Shown one piece after another: positions 24,732 through 33,233 of a stretch of 36,508 nt of DNA. Every line of letters starts with the position of its first letter. Position 1 is the stretch's first letter. The DNA comes from Thalassospira sp. TSL5-1 (GTDB taxonomy: Bacteria; Pseudomonadota; Alphaproteobacteria; Rhodospirillales; Thalassospiraceae). The position numbers and the translations under genes were made by a program. The notes below the pieces were generated by a model. That model was not told the DNA's origin. It searched no databases and was given only the letters and a program-made list of their open reading frames with translations. The stretch spans positions 1-36,508 of the forward strand of contig NZ_KV880645.1 in NCBI RefSeq assembly GCF_001907695.1, written 5' to 3'.

Positions 24732-26837
24732 ATGACGACATCAAACACACCGGGATCAGACGAACAGCTTACCATTCCGCAGGCGATTGAACGGGCCTAT
24801 GCCCATTGGAATGCGGGCCAGGCGCAGCAAGCCGAAATACTGGCCCGTCGTGTTCTTGATGTCTCGCCCGAACAAATTGAATGTTTTCATTTGCTGGGCC
24901 TGATTGCCCATGCCTACCAGCAACCCGGCCTTGCCCTGGATTACATGCGCAAGGCCTGCAAGCCAGATTATGCGCCCGGCGTTTATCTGGCTAATCGTGC
25001 GGAAATTTGCCGTCAGCAGGGCTATTTGGCCGAGGCCGAAGCTGCCGCACGCAAGGCTATTACCAAAACACCGGATTATGTGGGCGGGTGGAATAATCTG
25101 GGTATTATCCTGCAGGAAGAAAACAAACTTGCCGAGGCCGTTTCGTGCCTGGAAAAGGTCGTAAGCCTGGAACCGGAAAACCCGGAAGCCCGCAATAATC
25201 TTGCCAATACGCTATTGTTAAGCGGGCGATATGAAGATGCCCATACGCATTACCAGACCGCGCTCGACCTGCACCCCAATTATGCCGAGGCACACAGCAA
25301 TCTGGCCCATTTGCTGACACGACAGGGGGACTATGATGAAGCAGCCAGCCATCTGCGCGAGGCGCTGGAAATCAATCCGCAACTGATTGATGCCTATACC
25401 AATTTTGTCGATCTGGAACTGAAACGAAACAATTCCGGCGAAGCGATGCGCCGTCTGGACAGTCTGCTTCATTTTGCGCCAGACCACCCGTCTGCCCTGA
25501 TTGCCCGCGCCAAACTTCTGCATGGCCGGGCCGACCTTGATGCCGCGCTGAAATCAATTACGCGCGCTATTGAAATTGCCCCGCATATGGCCGCAGCACA
25601 TAACGCCCTGGGCAAAATTTTGCATGACCAGGACAAAATTGAAGATGCCCTGACCGCCTATCGCAAGGCAGCATCGCTGCCGGGACGCGAGCAGGAACAG
25701 GCACAGCTTAATGTTGCGCTGCTTTATATGAATAGCGGGCAAAAGCAGCCTGCCATAGAGACCCTGCGCGAGATTCTGGCACGCAATCCCCGCTGTCTTG
25801 CTGCGTGGAACAGCCTTGCTGACATCAAATCCTTCCAGTCAGATGACGCAGACTACAAGGCCCTTTTGGCCCTTCAGGCGGAATATGAAAAGGGCGGCTT
25901 CAGCCTGTCAATTGATGACGAGATGATGTTTCATTTTGTGCTGGGCAAGGTTCACCTTGATAGCGGTGCTGCCAAAACGGCCTTTGACCATCTGGCCCGC
26001 GGCAACCAGATGAAACGCAACACTTTCAGCTTTGACATTGATAAAACCCGCAACTGGATACGCCAAATTGCGGCCACCCTGACAGGCACATGGTTGGAAA
26101 ACCATGCCGGTCAGGGAGACACCTCCAAAATGCCAATTTTCATTGTTGGCATGCCGCGCTCTGGTACCACCCTGACCGAACAAATACTGGGTGCACATCC
26201 CGATGTTTTTCCGGCGGGAGAGCTTACAAAACTACAAACCATCGTTGAACAGGCTGGCCCCTACCCGCAATTTGCCACAAATATAAGCCCGGCTGCGCTG
26301 AAGGATATGGCAGAGAATTACCTGGCACTGGCAACAAAAAATGCCGGAACCTGCCAGTATCATATCGATAAAATGCCGGCCAATTTCCTCTATGTCGGGC
26401 TTATCCATGCAATGTTCCCGAATGCCAAGATCATTCATTGCCGTCGCGACCCGGTCGATACCTGCCTGTCTTGTTATCGCAAACTTTTCACAGCAGAGCA
26501 GTTGTTTTGCTATGACCTGGAAGAGCTTGGCGCGTTTTATCTGGCCTATCAGGAATTGATGGCACATTGGCGCAGCATTCTGCCCGCCGAAAATTTCATC
26601 GAAATTGATTACGAAGAGACCGTCACCAACCTTGAAGGCCAGGCGCGCCGCCTGACCGATTTTATCGGCCTACCATGGAATGCGGATTGCCTTGAATTTT
26701 ACAAATCAGCCCGCAGCATCCGAACCGCCAGTGTCAACCAGGTGCGCGAACCGGTATACAAAACCGCGATCGGCCGCTGGAAAAAACATGCAAAGCATTT
26801 AAAACCGCTAACCGATATCCTGCTGGCAAAGGACTAA
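24732..26837 (+). CDS. TPR-repeat sulfotransferase fusion protein
   Basis: This 701-residue protein has about nine tetratricopeptide repeats in residues 10-340 (for example GWNNLGIILQEENKLAEAVS and AEAHSNLAHLLTRQGDYDEA). The C-terminal PAPS-dependent sulfotransferase domain starts near 465. The 5'-phosphosulfate loop PIFIVGMPRSGTT lies about 466-478. The 3'-phosphate site CRRDPVDTCLSCYR is near 568-581. Family members move sulfate from PAPS to a hydroxyl or amine; the substrate is unknown, with a surface polysaccharide or protein most likely. There is no signal peptide, so it should be cytoplasmic. The ATG follows GGAAAACCGGA. It stands alone on the plus strand, and its stop lies 4 bases from the stop of the convergent lipoprotein gene. 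Confidence 0.9.
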   Translation: MTTSNTPGSDEQLTIPQAIERAYAHWNAGQAQQAEILARRVLDVSPEQIECFHLLGLIAHAYQQPGLALDYMRKACKPDYAPGVYLANRAEICRQQGYLAEAEAAARKAITKTPDYVGGWNNLGIILQEENKLAEAVSCLEKVVSLEPENPEARNNLANTLLLSGRYEDAHTHYQTALDLHPNYAEAHSNLAHLLTRQGDYDEAASHLREALEINPQLIDAYTNFVDLELKRNNSGEAMRRLDSLLHFAPDHPSALIARAKLLHGRADLDAALKSITRAIEIAPHMAAAHNALGKILHDQDKIEDALTAYRKAASLPGREQEQAQLNVALLYMNSGQKQPAIETLREILARNPRCLAAWNSLADIKSFQSDDADYKALLALQAEYEKGGFSLSIDDEMMFHFVLGKVHLDSGAAKTAFDHLARGNQMKRNTFSFDIDKTRNWIRQIAATLTGTWLENHAGQGDTSKMPIFIVGMPRSGTTLTEQILGAHPDVFPAGELTKLQTIVEQAGPYPQFATNISPAALKDMAENYLALATKNAGTCQYHIDKMPANFLYVGLIHAMFPNAKIIHCRRDPVDTCLSCYRKLFTAEQLFCYDLEELGAFYLAYQELMAHWRSILPAENFIEIDYEETVTNLEGQARRLTDFIGLPWNADCLEFYKSARSIRTASVNQVREPVYKTAIGRWKKHAKHLKPLTDILLAKD

Positions 26838-26841
26838 GCCG

Positions 26842-27714
26842 TTACGGCCCGTTCCAATAAGGAATGCGGGTAAATTCCGGGCGGCGGGATATTTCGTGCC
26901 AATCCCTGGCCCAGCAACAGTGATGGTCATACTGATCCATCACAACCATTTCCGCCTTTGACCTGTCAGGCAATGCCGCCATATAAGACCGGGTCACGTC
27001 GGGGCCAACGGCGTCATCCTGGCCGCCAGCAAAATGAAGCTGGGCGATATCGGCAACCTGAGGCGCAAAGCGGGCCGGATCAACAGAATCGGCAAGCGGT
27101 GTTAACCCGTCACGCTGCGCCCAATAGGCCAAATCGAGATTACCGGCCACAGTCACAATCCCGGCAACATCCTGGCGTTCGGCTGCCAGCAATACCGCCA
27201 GCGCCCCACCACCCGAATAACCAACCAGAACAAGATGGCGGGCACGAAAACGAGCTTTGAATTGGTCAATCGCCAAACTTATGCTGTGAATAATTTCTGG
27301 CGCATACCGCGCTGTGGTCCAGTATTTGCGGCTGCAATTTTCGCCCTTTTCCGGCATGGTATATTGGCACGGCCGTGCCAGATACACTACAGGCTGGGCT
27401 GCTATGCCCGTTAGGTGAATATCCTGCAACGCCATACGCAGGGCCACCGGGTCCGTCGGTGTTGGGTCCATTGCCGGGCGATAGGCCGTTACATAGGCCA
27501 GGCCATCCCCTTCCAGATAAACAAACAGGGTCTCGCCCTTTTGAACCGGTGACCAAGCGGCCGCAATATCAAACAGGCCAGCCTTTACAACCCCGGCCTG
27601 CCACCCGGCATCCGCCGCCAAGCGTGTCCGAACCTCGTGTCGGGCAGCTACATTGCTGCAGCCGGCCAATATCACCATTACGCCAAGCACCAGAATGGAG
27701 CGGATCAGCTTCAC
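26842..27714 (-). CDS. Putative alpha/beta-hydrolase lipoprotein
   Basis: This 290-residue protein begins with a lipoprotein signal (MKLIRSILVLGVMVILAGC, lipobox L16-A17-G18-C19), so it is predicted to be membrane-anchored outside the cytoplasm. The nucleophile elbow is GYSGGG with Ser167. GGQDD (D233 or D234) and DQYDHHCC (H264 or H265) are likely partners in a Ser-Asp-His triad. Cys116 and Cys127 (RPCQY, ENCSRK) might form a disulfide. The start is GTG with AGGAG eight bases upstream, and it overlaps the upstream gene's stop by four bases (GTGA), which indicates translational coupling to the TPR-glycosyltransferase. The substrate is unknown; an esterase or lipase is possible. I see no feature that ties it to the T6SS beyond position. 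Confidence 0.8.
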   Translation of the reverse strand: MKLIRSILVLGVMVILAGCSNVAARHEVRTRLAADAGWQAGVVKAGLFDIAAAWSPVQKGETLFVYLEGDGLAYVTAYRPAMDPTPTDPVALRMALQDIHLTGIAAQPVVYLARPCQYTMPEKGENCSRKYWTTARYAPEIIHSISLAIDQFKARFRARHLVLVGYSGGGALAVLLAAERQDVAGIVTVAGNLDLAYWAQRDGLTPLADSVDPARFAPQVADIAQLHFAGGQDDAVGPDVTRSYMAALPDRSKAEMVVMDQYDHHCCWARDWHEISRRPEFTRIPYWNGP

Positions 27715-28892
27715 GCGAATTTCTCCTGCAGGGTGACACGCATATTGTTAATAACACTGTCCCAATCTCCAATGCGCGGCTGCCGGAACAGACGCACCGA
27801 TGGGTACCACGGTGTATCGTCACGGTTTAGCAACCAGCGCCAATCGGGCACAAATGGCAGCATGACCCACGCCGGGCACCCTAACGCACCTGCAAGGTGA
27901 ACCGGCGAACTATCAACCGAAAGTAGCAGATCAAGAACCTGAAATATCGCTGCGGTATCTTCAAAATCCTCGATCTCGTCTGACAGGCTGATCATTTTCA
28001 TTCCCGCAGGCGGTTTTTTGGCGTCGTCGGCGCGCTCGCCTTTTTGCACAGACACAAATGTCACCCCGGCATCGCCAAGCGGGGCCAATTGGGCAAAAGA
28101 CAGCGAACGATTGGCATCGTTCAAATGCGTTGGCCGCCCGGCCCATACCAGCCCGACCAGCGGACGGGGCACATCCTTTAGGCGGTTTTGCCATTTTTCC
28201 AGGCGTGCGGGATCGGTTTTCAGATAGGGGATTTCACCGGGCAAATCCTGCGGTTTCAGGCCCAAGGCCATTGGCAATGTCATCAAATGACAGTGCATGT
28301 CAAAGGGGGGTGGCAAGGCACCTTGCAGGATCACCTCGTCAATGCCTTCCATTCGCCGGGCAAAGCCTTGTTGCTCTTCGCGAATTTGCAATACGATACG
28401 GGCCTGACTGCGTTTTTTTGCCACCCCAATCAGACGAAGAAACTGAAAGGTATCACCAAAGCCCTGTTCATCATGCACCAACAGGGTTTTGTCGCGCAAA
28501 ATCCGGCCATCCCACAACGGTTTTTGCACTTTGCGGTCCATATGCTGGGTATGTCCCAGACTATATCGGTATTTATATTCCCGCCAGCCCCGGCCAAATT
28601 CACCCAAAAGCAACAAAACTTCTGCCAGATCAAAGCGGATCTCCAAATTGCCGGGCACCTGTTCGACCAGCATTTCAAGAATGGGACGGGCTTCTTCCGC
28701 CTTGCCCTGGTGACGTAATGCCAGAACCAGCCAGCGCCAAACATGCAATGGCCCCGATTGCACCAGCATCTCGCGACACAGGGCTTCAACCGTCGCATAT
28801 TCCTGTTTTTCCAGCGCGGTGCGGATTTTGTGTTCCATCGCGGAACCATCGGTGGCGGCAGGCATCGGCGTCATTGCTGTTCCATCTGTCAT
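27711..28892 (-). CDS. TPR-containing glycosyltransferase-family protein
   Basis: From the preferred ATG the protein has 393 residues. The N-terminal 120 residues are helical TPR-like repeats (EALCREMLVQSG, ALRHQGKAEEARPILEMLVE, EIRFDLAEVLLLLGEFGRGW). A GT9/heptosyltransferase-like domain follows, with KPLWDG, LLVHDEQGFGDTFQFLRL, PLVGLVWAGRPTH and the C-terminal SVDSSPVHLAGALGCPAWVMLP, PDWRWLLNRDDTPWYP, FRQPRIGDWDSVI. Members typically transfer sugars from nucleotide donors; the acceptor is unknown. The frame can extend upstream to a TTG at 28916, but the ATG at 28892 has AGGG at good distance. It is tightly coupled downstream to the hydrolase lipoprotein and lies 65 bases after the small unknown gene. 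Confidence 0.83.
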   Translation of the reverse strand: MTDGTAMTPMPAATDGSAMEHKIRTALEKQEYATVEALCREMLVQSGPLHVWRWLVLALRHQGKAEEARPILEMLVEQVPGNLEIRFDLAEVLLLLGEFGRGWREYKYRYSLGHTQHMDRKVQKPLWDGRILRDKTLLVHDEQGFGDTFQFLRLIGVAKKRSQARIVLQIREEQQGFARRMEGIDEVILQGALPPPFDMHCHLMTLPMALGLKPQDLPGEIPYLKTDPARLEKWQNRLKDVPRPLVGLVWAGRPTHLNDANRSLSFAQLAPLGDAGVTFVSVQKGERADDAKKPPAGMKMISLSDEIEDFEDTAAIFQVLDLLLSVDSSPVHLAGALGCPAWVMLPFVPDWRWLLNRDDTPWYPSVRLFRQPRIGDWDSVINNMRVTLQEKFA

Positions 28893-28957
28893 CAGGGCCC
28901 TGATCCAACGGCACAAACAATCATCACTATCTGCGTGCCAAGCAAGCCGAAATTAAA

Positions 28958-29299
28958 TCACAAACCGCTGCTTTCTTTAACGGCTTCCAGTTCTGCCGAA
29001 AGATACAATGCTCTGGCGGGCCATTTCTGTTCTTTCTCACACCGTTGATAAGCGGCCAGATCTTCCAGATCAACCTGTTGAAAATAGGCGATCTGGCACA
29101 AATCAAGCAATTCATCATCCCGAAGGGAAGGAAGTTTCAGGGCCGTATCAAAATTCCTGTCAAAGAACACTTCTGGCGCGTTTTCCTGAGACGGAACCCC
29201 TGCCACTTCAGCAAGAAAAATCGCCTTCAATTTGCGTTTGCGGCTTGATTGCGCTGAATTTTTAAGACCATCAAGTTCTTTTACATTCAACAACATCAT
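28958..29299 (-). CDS. Small protein of unknown function downstream of the lipase effector
   Basis: I do not recognise this 113-residue protein. It has no signal peptide or membrane segment, a basic stretch (SSRKRKLK) near residues 19-26, and an acidic, probably helical C-terminal half (LRDDELLDLCQIAYFQQVDLEDL). An in-frame ATG at 29323 exists and would overlap the lipase gene. The ATG at 29299 has GAGG six bases before it, and that site overlaps the lipase stop codon, so it is preferred and implies coupling to the lipase. It may be an effector-specific chaperone or second immunity protein; that is guesswork from position. Confidence 0.68.
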   Translation of the reverse strand: MMLLNVKELDGLKNSAQSSRKRKLKAIFLAEVAGVPSQENAPEVFFDRNFDTALKLPSLRDDELLDLCQIAYFQQVDLEDLAAYQRCEKEQKWPARALYLSAELEAVKESSGL

Positions 29300-29307
29300 A
29301 TCATGCC

Positions 29308-30954
29308 TCAATACAGCGTACATTTGCCCAAAACATCGACCATCGTGTCTTTCACCCAGGTCTCCACAATGCCTGCTTTCAGGGCAGGTTCGTGCATATA
29401 CCCGTTCTTGTGGCCCGTCCGGCGTGATTTGGGTACGCCAGCAACAAACCGCCCTGCACTGGCTGGTACCGTCATGTCGCCTGCACCGCTTGCGGAGGCT
29501 ATTTTGAAATCCGTGCCAACCCAGCCACCGGAAATTTCCTTGTCCTCTTCACTGCCCCAAAGCAAATCCTCCCGACGATAATCATCGGTCCTGTCCGCCG
29601 AAACATCCTTTTCACTCACGTCCCGCCCCCATGACCCCAAAGGTTTCGCGCTCTCCCAATCAACCCGGTCATAGGTTTTAAGGCCCGGATCATCGCTGTA
29701 GCAAAGATAGGTTACTTCGTGGAAATCGCCGGCAGCCGCGATTTTGTCGTGATACTTTTCTGCTTTCCTATTAATATCTATAAAATAATCAAACGGAGCG
29801 GTATGCTGAGGCAAGTCCTCCATCCCCTCTGGAAACAACCAGTCCGGATTTGCCGCCCGATACATCCGATCCTCGCGACGATAGATTTCGGTATAAGGAT
29901 TACTTTTAGGTAATTCGATAAATGGTTCGTCATCCGACATCCATCTAACCGCCCAATTCCGCTCTGGATTTTGAACCGTCAGCCATTGAGCCTTGCCACT
30001 ATTGTCCTTGTAACGTTTGTTCGGCAATAATTCCTGCCCGCCCGGCATATGCCCCAAAATGGACGTTACCAATTGCCCCTGACGCCCCAAAACCACATAT
30101 CCGGCCCTTTCAAACGCACCGTCAATCGGCGAAAAAATGCTGAATTCAGGATGTTCAAACCCAAAATGAAAGCGTTTATATGCCGTTGCCGCACCGTCCG
30201 TTGGCATAACCGTGTGTAAAACGGCGAATATATCGCCCGCAACCCCGTGGATCATGGCTGCAGACCGGGCCACAAGCCCGCCCATCGAATGGGTCAAAAC
30301 GATCGCCCCCGGGCATTGCGCACCAATATCTTCCGCACGCTGCTTTGCCTTTGCGACCCATTCCGTTATTTTATCTGCGGCATATTTTCCGGAATCATCA
30401 TTGGATGCCGACCAGTTATATCCCAACGCAAAAACCGGCATTTCCACCAGACTGAATTCCGGGTTAACCTCTTTTACGGCAAGGCTTAGTGTTTGCGGAA
30501 ATTGCTGTTCCAGTTTTTCCAAGATGGACCCATAAGAGCTCCAGGCGACAGATCCCCAATTTCGTTCGACCTGCGATCCCCAAAATCCATCAGAAGCATT
30601 GGAAATATTCTCATGGTCCGAATATTCCATTGGTTCAAGATAGTTTTTGTTGAATGACGCCCCACCAATAAGAGCCTTTTTTCGTGCACTGGCAGACAAA
30701 GCTACAGAAGTTCCCTCCAATGTATGATCACCTGGCACAGACATGTCGGCGTTTTCAAAGGCTTGCCCTATCCCGGTAAAGTGTAGAGGATTAATATAAA
30801 ACCCGCCTGCGACGCCGTACTTTTTGAACATAAGGGCAACATCATCAGGATCCCAAATTGTTTTATCAGGATTAGCCTTCTGCCTTAAGCGCGACCCCAT
30901 TATACCAGGAATAAGAACAACTGGTATAACAACATCTTTAGGACACTGAACCAA
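29308..30954 (-). CDS. Putative T6SS lipase effector (alpha/beta hydrolase, LCAT/PGAP1-like)
   Basis: From the preferred start it has 548 residues. The N-terminus carries VVIPVVLIPGIMGSRLR, a lipase oxyanion-strand motif seen in LCAT/PGAP1-like hydrolases. The nucleophile elbow is THSMGG (Ser223). Probable partners are Asp493 in GAGDMTVP and His521 in MHEPAL, giving a full Ser-Asp-His triad. It has no signal peptide, as expected for a cargo that VgrG carries. It follows vgrG, PAAR and a DUF4123 adaptor and a lipoprotein likely to be its immunity, so a T6SS phospholipase effector (Tle group, subfamily not assigned) is the best reading. The open frame reaches a TTG at 30969, but AGGAGG at 30966-30961 points with perfect spacing to the TTG at 30954. 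Confidence 0.82.
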   Translation of the reverse strand: MVQCPKDVVIPVVLIPGIMGSRLRQKANPDKTIWDPDDVALMFKKYGVAGGFYINPLHFTGIGQAFENADMSVPGDHTLEGTSVALSASARKKALIGGASFNKNYLEPMEYSDHENISNASDGFWGSQVERNWGSVAWSSYGSILEKLEQQFPQTLSLAVKEVNPEFSLVEMPVFALGYNWSASNDDSGKYAADKITEWVAKAKQRAEDIGAQCPGAIVLTHSMGGLVARSAAMIHGVAGDIFAVLHTVMPTDGAATAYKRFHFGFEHPEFSIFSPIDGAFERAGYVVLGRQGQLVTSILGHMPGGQELLPNKRYKDNSGKAQWLTVQNPERNWAVRWMSDDEPFIELPKSNPYTEIYRREDRMYRAANPDWLFPEGMEDLPQHTAPFDYFIDINRKAEKYHDKIAAAGDFHEVTYLCYSDDPGLKTYDRVDWESAKPLGSWGRDVSEKDVSADRTDDYRREDLLWGSEEDKEISGGWVGTDFKIASASGAGDMTVPASAGRFVAGVPKSRRTGHKNGYMHEPALKAGIVETWVKDTMVDVLGKCTLY

Positions 30955-30960
30955 GACCTG

Positions 30961-30966
30961 CCTCCT
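30961..30966 (-). promoter_or_regulatory. Strong ribosome binding site deciding a TTG start
   Basis: AGGAGG on the minus strand begins in the last base of the preceding gene's TGA and ends six bases before TTG at 30954. An alternative TTG at 30969 lies upstream of this site and lacks its own. Termination of the immunity gene and initiation of the lipase are therefore physically linked. Confidence 0.65.
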
Positions 30967-31934
30967 CAATTAGGTTTAATATTACTCAGGAACCCTAAAA
31001 ACTCCGTTTTGCTATTTTCCCAATTCCGGGCACGAATATCACCAATCGTCTCAATCGCGATAAGAGGCGTTTTGACATTCTTCTCTGGCCCCAAGAAAAG
31101 CGCCTTGATCCAGTGCCGGTCAGCGCCATCCTGGGCATCCCAAATGTGTGTCATGGAACCGCGATATCCACGACCTCCGGTAATATCCTTTTGTTCAGAC
31201 TGAATAATATTGGGAACCATATTGACATCCCCAACCGGGGCCAATGGTCGATCATCTGACTTTGGAGACTCAATTTTCTGCGAAAGCACCAGTTCAAATC
31301 CATGACGGCCTTTTTCGGATCCACTCAAAATATCAACGGTGAAATCATATAAATGCCGAGGATTATAACCGGAAAAAACATATCCATCATAACAAAACCC
31401 GGTTGATATATTTTTTTCAGTTACAGGCTCAGCATTCATTTTTGCGTAAAAAGCATAGTATTTGGGATCAGATCCATCACCTACAATAGAAATTGATGCG
31501 TCTTCTTTAAATGAAATAACATTCCCACCAAACTTCTGCGCGCCCATCATGACCAGCATGCGATCAGAAATTAAATCCTCATCTATCCTTTTCTTTGCAA
31601 CCACAAATTCCCACCCATTAACGCGAGTAGAAAAAACAGTCCCACCATAAAGTTCATTTCCGTGAATATAATCCAGCGCTGAGCCCTGAAAATTGCGCTC
31701 GATATGTGGATAATGCCAGTCGATATTTGTAGCCGGATGAAGCGAAGGCTTCAGCCCAGGCGGGATTTTTAAAGAGTGATAGCCAACGCAATAATCACGC
31801 CAGTCGCTGGTATCCACTTTCACATCGTCAATATTGATCGTATCCACGTCCGCCTCCTGTTTACAGGCCATAACCAGCGTGCAAAGCACGAGCATGAGAA
31901 CCTTGCGGCAGCGTAAAAACAGTTTTTCAAACAC
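30966..31934 (-). CDS. Putative T6SS immunity lipoprotein (Tli4-like, tentative)
   Basis: This 322-residue protein starts with a lipoprotein-type signal (basic RCRK, then VLMLVLCTLVMAC, with Cys24 as the lipidated residue), so a periplasmic lipoprotein is expected. That is the right place for immunity to a periplasm-acting lipase. The segment DWRDYCVGYHSLKIPPGLKP after the linker, and the beta-rich body, remind me of Tle4-type immunity proteins (Tli4). I could not confirm the family. The start is GTG, overlapping the DUF4123 gene's end by eight bases, with AGGA nine bases upstream. Its composition is visibly more AT-rich than vgrG or hcp, suggesting separate acquisition with the effector. Unlike many pairs, it precedes the toxin gene. 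Confidence 0.72.
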   Translation of the reverse strand: MFEKLFLRCRKVLMLVLCTLVMACKQEADVDTINIDDVKVDTSDWRDYCVGYHSLKIPPGLKPSLHPATNIDWHYPHIERNFQGSALDYIHGNELYGGTVFSTRVNGWEFVVAKKRIDEDLISDRMLVMMGAQKFGGNVISFKEDASISIVGDGSDPKYYAFYAKMNAEPVTEKNISTGFCYDGYVFSGYNPRHLYDFTVDILSGSEKGRHGFELVLSQKIESPKSDDRPLAPVGDVNMVPNIIQSEQKDITGGRGYRGSMTHIWDAQDGADRHWIKALFLGPEKNVKTPLIAIETIGDIRARNWENSKTEFLGFLSNIKPN

Positions 31935-32886
31935 GTCGGATGATCCTGCCTGCGTTGGGGTTTGCTGTTAGCACGACAAATGTCAGGTCTCTGGCAAAAA
32001 ACAGCTTTCCGTTTTCCGGCGCTAATATATCGGGAAGCTGGCTCAGAACCGAGGGTTCCCAGAACCGGAAATAAAACCATTTCCCGCTTTCATCCTGAAT
32101 GCGGACAAACTTGCGAAAATGCCGCCAGATATCCTCAAACCCGATGCACGACCGAATATAAATCCCTGGCTCCTTGTGCCACAAATGGGCGGTTGTCATG
32201 CTTTCGGGCAGTTTGGGATTGTAGGTTAACAACCGGCGCGTCATATCTGCGGACGGATCAAGCTCTAGCAGATAAGGGGCGACGTCTTTAAGGTCTTGCG
32301 CCGCCTGTCCTTTAAAAAGACATCGACAGGGCAAACCGCATTCCGCAATCTCGTCAAAGCCTGATTGCAGCTTTGCCGCATCTATAATCGCATAGGTCCG
32401 CATCACCGGCCCGCGGCTCACATCACCATCCTGCGCGATCTCGGAGTTTTCTGGTTCCAACTGCCCAAATAGCGGGTCAAGCAACATGTCGGGGACGTTT
32501 TTGACCGGCCAGACGCCAAACTGGTCATCCAGCGGAGATGGATCGGCAATGTCGTCGTAGGCGAGATAATTTTGTTCGGCTTCGGGCCCGATCCCGACAT
32601 TCTGGAAATTCACCGGACCCAATTCGACAGGGTGCCCACCATGTACTGCGCGGGCCAAGACACCAATCTGGCTTTGTTGATCACGATGACGGCGCAGATA
32701 ATGCGAGGCGCTAAGACCTTCCTCAACCCAGAGCAAATTCAGGCCTTGCGCCTCAAGGTGCTCCATCAGTCGGGCGTGAAAAACATCAAATCCATCGGCC
32801 CAAACGGCGACCTGACAGCGACATTCACGCTGCCCGTCAATCTCTTTGAGATGACAATCACCAATCCAGGCCTCGGATACAGACAT
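31927..32886 (-). CDS. DUF4123 T6SS effector adaptor with an extra N-terminal region
   Basis: This 319-residue protein has a DUF4123 (TEC/Tap) region from about residue 165, with MRTYAIIDAAKLQSGFDEIA, CRCLFKGQAAQDLKDVAPYL and WFYFRFWEPSVL. DUF4123 proteins load effectors onto VgrG/PAAR tips. The first 150 residues form a separate segment (CRCQVAVWADGFDVFHARLM, LNLLWVEEGLSASHYLRRH) that is not part of the usual DUF4123 domain and that I do not recognise. The ATG at 32886 is preceded by GGTGGG; an in-frame GTG at 32895 is possible. Its gene lies between PAAR and the immunity-lipase pair, so the lipase is its expected client. Confidence 0.85.
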   Translation of the reverse strand: MSVSEAWIGDCHLKEIDGQRECRCQVAVWADGFDVFHARLMEHLEAQGLNLLWVEEGLSASHYLRRHRDQQSQIGVLARAVHGGHPVELGPVNFQNVGIGPEAEQNYLAYDDIADPSPLDDQFGVWPVKNVPDMLLDPLFGQLEPENSEIAQDGDVSRGPVMRTYAIIDAAKLQSGFDEIAECGLPCRCLFKGQAAQDLKDVAPYLLELDPSADMTRRLLTYNPKLPESMTTAHLWHKEPGIYIRSCIGFEDIWRHFRKFVRIQDESGKWFYFRFWEPSVLSQLPDILAPENGKLFFARDLTFVVLTANPNAGRIIRRV

Positions 32887-32972
32887 CACGCCCACCCAAC
32901 CTTTGAAAGACTCACGTTCGCTAGATCGTCAAAACACCGTCAAATTTGTTGATCCAAATACCCCGTTATGGC

Positions 32973-33230
32973 TCAGGGCTTAACCTTTGCCGTTGGCGAG
33001 CCTGATGTAATAGAGCCCCCACAACTAATCGCGCATCCGACATAGGCAATCGGTTTGCCGTTATCCATCGACTGGCTGGACCCCTGGGTAATGGTGCCGC
33101 CACAACTGCATTTATCGCCCACACGGGCAACCGGCTTGCCATCCACCAGCGACTGCCCGCCGGCCGAAATGGAGCCGCTGCCATGTTTGGAACAATCCAC
33201 CTTGTCACCGACCCGTGCTACCGGTTTCAT
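32973..33230 (-). CDS. PAAR-domain spike-tip protein
   Basis: This 85-residue stand-alone PAAR protein shows the three repeated strands that build the cone: KPVARVGDKVDCSKHG, KPVARVGDKCSCGG and KPIAYVGCAISCGG. Cys and His residues (C13, H16, the CSC and CAISC pairs) are well placed to bind the tip metal. PAAR proteins cap the VgrG trimer and sharpen the T6SS needle. The start has GGAGG eight bases upstream and lies three bases after the vgrG stop, so the two are translationally linked. There is no fused toxin domain. Confidence 0.95.
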   Translation of the reverse strand: MKPVARVGDKVDCSKHGSGSISAGGQSLVDGKPVARVGDKCSCGGTITQGSSQSMDNGKPIAYVGCAISCGGSITSGSPTAKVKP

Positions 33231-33233
33231 GGC

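Noticed and set aside
28058..28903. 281-codon plus-strand open frame antisense to the TPR-glycosyltransferase
   Set aside because: The minus strand holds a recognisable glycosyltransferase with family motifs; the plus frame is Pro/Arg-rich and motif-free.
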